Part shown: positions 4,749-7,876 of the stretch, one piece after another | How positions within the stretch are numbered: the first letter of the stretch is position 1 | Layout of the letters: each line of letters starts with the position of its first letter | Assembly: GCA_030630585.1 (NCBI GenBank) | Contig: DAOVMU010000060.1 | Coordinates: 1-7,876, forward strand | DNA length: 7,876 nucleotides | Origin: Candidatus Bathyarchaeota archaeon | GTDB lineage: Archaea; Thermoproteota; Bathyarchaeia; Bathyarchaeales; Bathycorpusculaceae | Reading direction: 5' to 3' | Notes under the pieces: generated by a model | Databases searched by the model: none | Seen by the model: the letters and a program-made list of their open reading frames with translations, nothing else | What the model was told of the DNA's origin: nothing | Position numbers and translations under genes: made by a program

Positions 4749-6842
4749 ATGGGTATCACAAAAATACGGAAAAGAGACGGAAGAATTGTCGATTTCGATT
4801 CCAGCAGAATAAAAGATGCAATTCACAGAGCTTTCATTGCTGTTGAACTTGACAACGGAAAAAGAGCTGAGGCCATAAGTGAAAAAGTAGTTCAGCTTCT
4901 AGAGAAAAAATCTGAGAAAAGGATTCCTTCAGTTGAGGAAGCTCAAGACGTCGTTGTAGAAGTTTTGAAGAAAAGAGGTTACGAAAAAGTTGCGAGGGAA
5001 TATCAGGTTTATAGGAAGAAAAAGGGGGAGATACGGAGATTAAGAGAGAAACTTGGAATAGAAGAGCCAAAGCTAACGGTTAACGCTCTGGAAGTTTTGA
5101 GGAAAAGGTATCTTCTGAGGGATGAAGAGGGAAGAATTATGGAAACTCCTGCTCAAATGTTTATGAGAGTTGCAAAAGCCATTGCGAAGGGCGATGAAAA
5201 ATATCGTGGAAATCCGAAGGAAAGTGAGAGAAAGTTCTATGGAATAATGACGAGAGCTGAGTTTCTTCCTAACTCCCCAACTCTTTTTAACGCGGGAACG
5301 GAACTCGGTCAACTATCCGCGTGTTTCGTTCTACCTGTTGAGGATTCTTTGGAAAGCATTTTCACCACTGTGAAAAATATGGCTTTTATCGAAAAAAGCG
5401 GGGGGGGAGTTGGTTTTGATTTTTCAAAGCTAAGACCGAAGGGAGACATGGTTAAATCAACTAAGGGAGTGGCGTCTGGTCCAGCAAGTTTCATGCATGT
5501 TTTCGACGCAGCAACAGAAGTCATAAAAGCCGGAGGAAAAAGAAGAGGCGCCATGATGGGAGTTTTAACAGCCAATCACCCAGACATAATCGAGTTCATA
5601 ACCTCTAAACAGAAGCCAAGAGTTCTTTCAAACTTTAACATTTCAGTGGCTGTCACGGACGATTTCATGAAAAGCCTTGAAGAAAACAGAGAATACTGGT
5701 TGATCAACCCAAGAAATGAAGAAAGAGTGAGGAAACTCAAAGCTGAAGATGTTTGGAGTTTGATTTCGAAATCTGCTTGGAAGAGCGGAGACCCAGGAGT
5801 CATTTTTATTGATGAAGTCAACAGGCATAATCCAACTCCGGAAATTGGGAGAATAGAGGCAACCAATCCTTGCGGTGAAGAACCGTTACTTCCCTACGAG
5901 TCCTGCAATTTAGGCTCCACAAATCTCTCCAGAATGGTTGAGAACCGAAAAGTAAACTGGATTAAACTGAGGCAGACTGTGAGAAACGCTGTTCAGTTTC
6001 TTGATAACGTTATAGATGCAAACCAGTTTCCTTTGAAGGAAATAGAAGAGATGACTAAAGCTAACAGGAAAATAGGTTTAGGTGTGATGGGATTTGCGGA
6101 CATGCTCATAAAGCTTGGAATTCCTTATAATTCTGAAGAGGCTTTGAAACTTGCTGAAAAAATCATGAAATTCGTTACAGAAGAAGCTAGGAATAAATCC
6201 GTGGAGCTTGGAGAAGAAAGAGGTTCATTTCCGAACTTCGATAAAAGTGTTTGGAAAGACAAGTATGATAGTATGAGAAACGCCACAATAACAACGATAG
6301 CACCGACGGGAAGCATAAGCATAATAGCTGGTTGCTCTTCTGGAATTGAACCTTTATTTGCGGTTTCCTTCATGAGGAATGTTTTAAACGGAACGAGACT
6401 TTTCGAAACAAACCCCTTGTTTGAGATTACAGCAAAGAAAAGAGGGTTTTACAGTGCCGAACTTCTTGAGAAGATCGCCAGAACAGGTTCTGTTCAGGGA
6501 ATTGAAGGAGTTCCTGAAGACGTCAAGAGGGTTTTTGTTACGGCTTTAGATATTCAACCTGAGTGGCATGTTAGAATGCAAGCGGCTTTTCAGACGTACA
6601 CAGACAGTGCAGTTTCAAAAACGGTTAATCTTCCTAAAGAAGCTACAGTTAAGGATGTGAAAGAAGTGTTTTGGCTTGCTTATAGGTTGAAATGCAAAGG
6701 GATAACTGTTTATCGATACGGAAGTAAACCAGAGCAGGTTCTTAACATAGGGGAAATAAAAACTGACAAGAAAAGATTTGTAGCTGCAGAATCTGAATAT
6801 GCAGGTGGTTGCCCAACAAAGACCTGCTCATTCCCCGACTAG
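4749..6842 (+). CDS. nrdJ: Adenosylcobalamin-dependent (class II) ribonucleoside-diphosphate reductase
   Basis: This enzyme reduces ribonucleotides to deoxyribonucleotides with a cobalamin-generated thiyl radical, so it works without oxygen. The 697-residue protein begins with an ATP-cone (about residues 1-92, from KIRKRDGRIVDFD) for allosteric control. A complete catalytic barrel follows: Cys192 in SACFVLP, EKSGGGVGFDFS, KRRGAMMG, then Asn373-Cys375-Glu377 in ATNPCGE and Cys386 in YESCNLGS. The 11-residue spacing of the last two cysteines equals that of Thermotoga maritima NrdJ (Cys322/Cys333). APTGSISIIAGCSSGIEP and KGITVYRYGS are also conserved. The C-terminal tail carries a Cys688/Cys693 pair (GGCPTKTC) for re-reduction of the active site. 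No intein interrupts it, unlike some archaeal homologues. The ATG at 4749 fits the ATP-cone start; an in-frame TTG at 4740 adds only three residues. No radical-generating subunit or activase gene is adjacent, consistent with class II. Confidence 0.96.
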   Translation: MGITKIRKRDGRIVDFDSSRIKDAIHRAFIAVELDNGKRAEAISEKVVQLLEKKSEKRIPSVEEAQDVVVEVLKKRGYEKVAREYQVYRKKKGEIRRLREKLGIEEPKLTVNALEVLRKRYLLRDEEGRIMETPAQMFMRVAKAIAKGDEKYRGNPKESERKFYGIMTRAEFLPNSPTLFNAGTELGQLSACFVLPVEDSLESIFTTVKNMAFIEKSGGGVGFDFSKLRPKGDMVKSTKGVASGPASFMHVFDAATEVIKAGGKRRGAMMGVLTANHPDIIEFITSKQKPRVLSNFNISVAVTDDFMKSLEENREYWLINPRNEERVRKLKAEDVWSLISKSAWKSGDPGVIFIDEVNRHNPTPEIGRIEATNPCGEEPLLPYESCNLGSTNLSRMVENRKVNWIKLRQTVRNAVQFLDNVIDANQFPLKEIEEMTKANRKIGLGVMGFADMLIKLGIPYNSEEALKLAEKIMKFVTEEARNKSVELGEERGSFPNFDKSVWKDKYDSMRNATITTIAPTGSISIIAGCSSGIEPLFAVSFMRNVLNGTRLFETNPLFEITAKKRGFYSAELLEKIARTGSVQGIEGVPEDVKRVFVTALDIQPEWHVRMQAAFQTYTDSAVSKTVNLPKEATVKDVKEVFWLAYRLKCKGITVYRYGSKPEQVLNIGEIKTDKKRFVAAESEYAGGCPTKTCSFPD

Positions 6843-6845
6843 CAC

Positions 6846-6860
6846 AAAAAGCATGCGCAC
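6846..6860 (-). terminator. Probable terminator of the DUF3795 gene
   Basis: Just past the stop at 6871 the minus strand reads GTGCGCATGC followed by a T5 run (6850 to 6846). The GC-rich palindromic step before the T-run resembles an archaeal terminator. It sits in the 28-base spacer between this gene and the convergent nrdJ. Confidence 0.4.
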
Positions 6861-6870
6861 CCATTCTCTT

Positions 6871-7356
6871 TCAATGAGAACCTTGGCGCAGTTGCCCACC
6901 GCATTGGTAACATTTCTCCTCCTCGCTGATCGGTTTTCCACAAGAGGGACATCTCCATTTTTTATCTTGTATTTCCAGCCATTTTTCTATTCCTTCAGAT
7001 TTAATGAAAAGCAAGTTTTCACGGAGATCCATCCCAATCTTAGCGTGGTCTTCTGCTAACCTTTTCCATTCCTCACATCCACCCTCCTCGAACTCATCGC
7101 ATTCGTAACAAAAATCAAACCCTTTCGCATCTAAACACTCACGTCTTCTGCAATGATTGTAAGGCCAACAGTTTTTATCTACTGCCTGACACCCCCTACA
7201 GTACAGACTTCTATCAGAAGGACAAGATGCTTCCATAACCTTTAACAACTCACCCCCATCTTCACAAGCTCGATAGATGGAACAGGCGCCACAGTAGTGC
7301 CCACATCTTCCCGCAAGATTTTCGTTCATCATGTTTCCACTCATTTCCTTTTTCAT
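6871..7356 (-). CDS. Cysteine-rich DUF3795 family protein with C-terminal zinc ribbon
   Basis: The protein has 161 residues, 17 of them cysteine. The N-terminal two thirds carry the DUF3795 pattern: CGHYCGACSIYRAC (Cys18-Cys31), CRGC at 53-56, further cysteines at 63, 69 and 74, then FDFCYECDEFEEGGC (Cys83, Cys86, Cys94). The many paired cysteines suggest bound metal, zinc or an iron-sulfur cluster, but the family has no established function. A charged helical linker leads to a second module, Cys136/Cys139 and Cys149/Cys152 (CPSCGKPISEEEKCYQCGG), a typical zinc ribbon. There is no signal peptide or membrane segment. The start is uncertain: Met1, Met5 (7344), Met9 (7332) and Met10 (7329) all precede the conserved region, and GAGTGG lies just before Met9. 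It faces nrdJ tail to tail and lies downstream of the membrane protein on the same strand, 56 bases away. Confidence 0.85.
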   Translation of the reverse strand: MKKEMSGNMMNENLAGRCGHYCGACSIYRACEDGGELLKVMEASCPSDRSLYCRGCQAVDKNCWPYNHCRRRECLDAKGFDFCYECDEFEEGGCEEWKRLAEDHAKIGMDLRENLLFIKSEGIEKWLEIQDKKWRCPSCGKPISEEEKCYQCGGQLRQGSH

Positions 7357-7388
7357 CTACACTTGGAACGGCTAGTTAAGGGCAGTGA

Positions 7389-7411
7389 ACACTTGTTACT
7401 CAAGCGAGTGT
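7389..7411. repeat. Imperfect inverted repeat between the membrane protein and DUF3795 genes
   Basis: ACACTTG (7389-7395) and CGAGTGT (7405-7411) pair over seven positions, six exact and one T-G, around a nine-base loop. A nested CTTG/CAAG alternative also exists. It lies directly after the membrane protein stop and before the DUF3795 start, so it could be a transcript-end hairpin or a regulator site. No T-run follows it on the minus strand. Confidence 0.35.
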
Positions 7412-7412
7412 G

Positions 7413-7876
7413 CTACCCTGTCGTAACCCATACTAAGAGGTTTATGAAGCCAACTTCCATTATGGCTGCAATGAGGAATACGCCGTATATGTAAGCTAGG
7501 GCGTTCATTGACATTGCTCTGCTTAATGTCTTCTCAATTGTCATGTATATGCCGTATCCTTCAACTATCCCGATGGGTGCACTTATCAGTAGAATTAGAG
7601 GTAATGCTTCAATGCTTATTCCGCCAAGAAGACTGCTTCCACGCAAAATGCTTAGAAAAAGAATCATGATTGTGAAGATCAAGGCGAATGTTCGTGGACG
7701 TTCAAGCACAATACCGCCGTACTTTTCCCTCTTAAAGACTTCCGAGAGCACTAAATTGACGTAGAATGTCATGCCCAGCAAAATGAGAGAGACTACAAGA
7801 ACATTGTGTACGAAAAGCATGACAACAGCTAGAAACGGGTTTGAAAGAACGTCGTTTAGAATGGTGAAGAAAAAAA
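7413..7876 (-). CDS. Integral membrane protein, weakly SpoIIM-like, 5' end beyond the window
   Basis: A Met at 7820 could begin a 135-residue protein. However, the frame stays open upstream to the window edge through 18 more codons ending FFFTILNDVLSNPFLAVV, which look like the lead-in to the first hydrophobic segment, so the gene probably extends right. The visible 153 residues contain about four membrane segments: around LAVVMLFVHNVLVVSLILLG, ALIFTIMILFLSIL, LPLILLISAPIGIVEGYG and IYGVFLIAAIMEVGFINLLV. An N-x3-4-hydrophobic-G element early and an APIGIVEGYG step late recall the SpoIIM/DUF95 family, where PHG-I-x-E occupies the equivalent place, but the match is loose and the key His is absent. 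Function is unknown. It is upstream of and co-oriented with the DUF3795 gene. Confidence 0.7.
   Translation of the reverse strand, partial: FFFTILNDVLSNPFLAVVMLFVHNVLVVSLILLGMTFYVNLVLSEVFKREKYGGIVLERPRTFALIFTIMILFLSILRGSSLLGGISIEALPLILLISAPIGIVEGYGIYMTIEKTLSRAMSMNALAYIYGVFLIAAIMEVGFINLLVWVTTG

Noticed and set aside
4735..4809. ATG frame of about 24 codons overlapping the nrdJ start in another frame
   Set aside because: It is short, has no family-like features, and its codons are read better as the NrdJ ATP-cone.
4834..6373. Multiple minus-strand frames of 61-96 codons within nrdJ
   Set aside because: They are antisense shadows of a complete conserved reductase and have no start signals or recognisable motifs.
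1..7876. CRISPR arrays, complete insertion sequences, long direct repeats
   Set aside because: No regularly spaced repeats, terminal inverted repeats with a transposase, or repeated blocks were seen on reading either strand.

Overview
The window reads as a piece of an archaeal chromosome. It carries transcription factor B, translation initiation factor aIF1, a tRNA-Gln with the archaeal-type A1-U72 end pair, TATA boxes placed 25-30 bases before likely transcript starts, and ATGA start/stop overlaps. The gene mix (TFB, aIF1 with a small zinc ribbon partner, class II ribonucleotide reductase, DUF3795) and moderate base composition would suit a Thermoproteota/Bathyarchaeia-like lineage. That placement is inference; no 16S or ribosomal marker is present to fix it.

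Layout. Positions 1-273 (+) are the last 90 codons of an opine dehydrogenase-family enzyme. Positions 274-476 hold no confident gene but show a coding-like relic on the minus strand. A tRNA-Gln(UUG) lies on the minus strand at 477-552, with its TATA box inside the 3' end of the next gene. Positions 572-1687 (-) encode a polymerase-beta-type nucleotidyltransferase with a long helical tail. A promoter region follows, then a roughly 100-base leader containing a short open frame, then tfb at 1894-2832 (+). Convergent to tfb is a two-gene operon, aIF1 followed by a zinc ribbon protein (3376 down to 2844, -). Divergent from aIF1 is a lysine 6-dehydrogenase/saccharopine dehydrogenase-family enzyme (3510-4667, +), followed by an intein-free class II ribonucleotide reductase with an ATP-cone (4749-6842, +). 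The right end has a cysteine-rich DUF3795 protein (6871-7356, -) and a membrane protein running off the window (7413-7876, -).

How it fits together. Most genes are housekeeping: transcription initiation, start-codon selection, deoxynucleotide synthesis, glutamine tRNA. No defence system, CRISPR array, intact mobile element or evident new multi-gene system was found. The points most worth a second look are the short frame that overlaps the tfb start by ATGA, the repeated helical unit in the nucleotidyltransferase, the zinc ribbon protein coupled to aIF1, the extra zinc ribbon on the DUF3795 protein, and the decayed coding stretch beside the tRNA.
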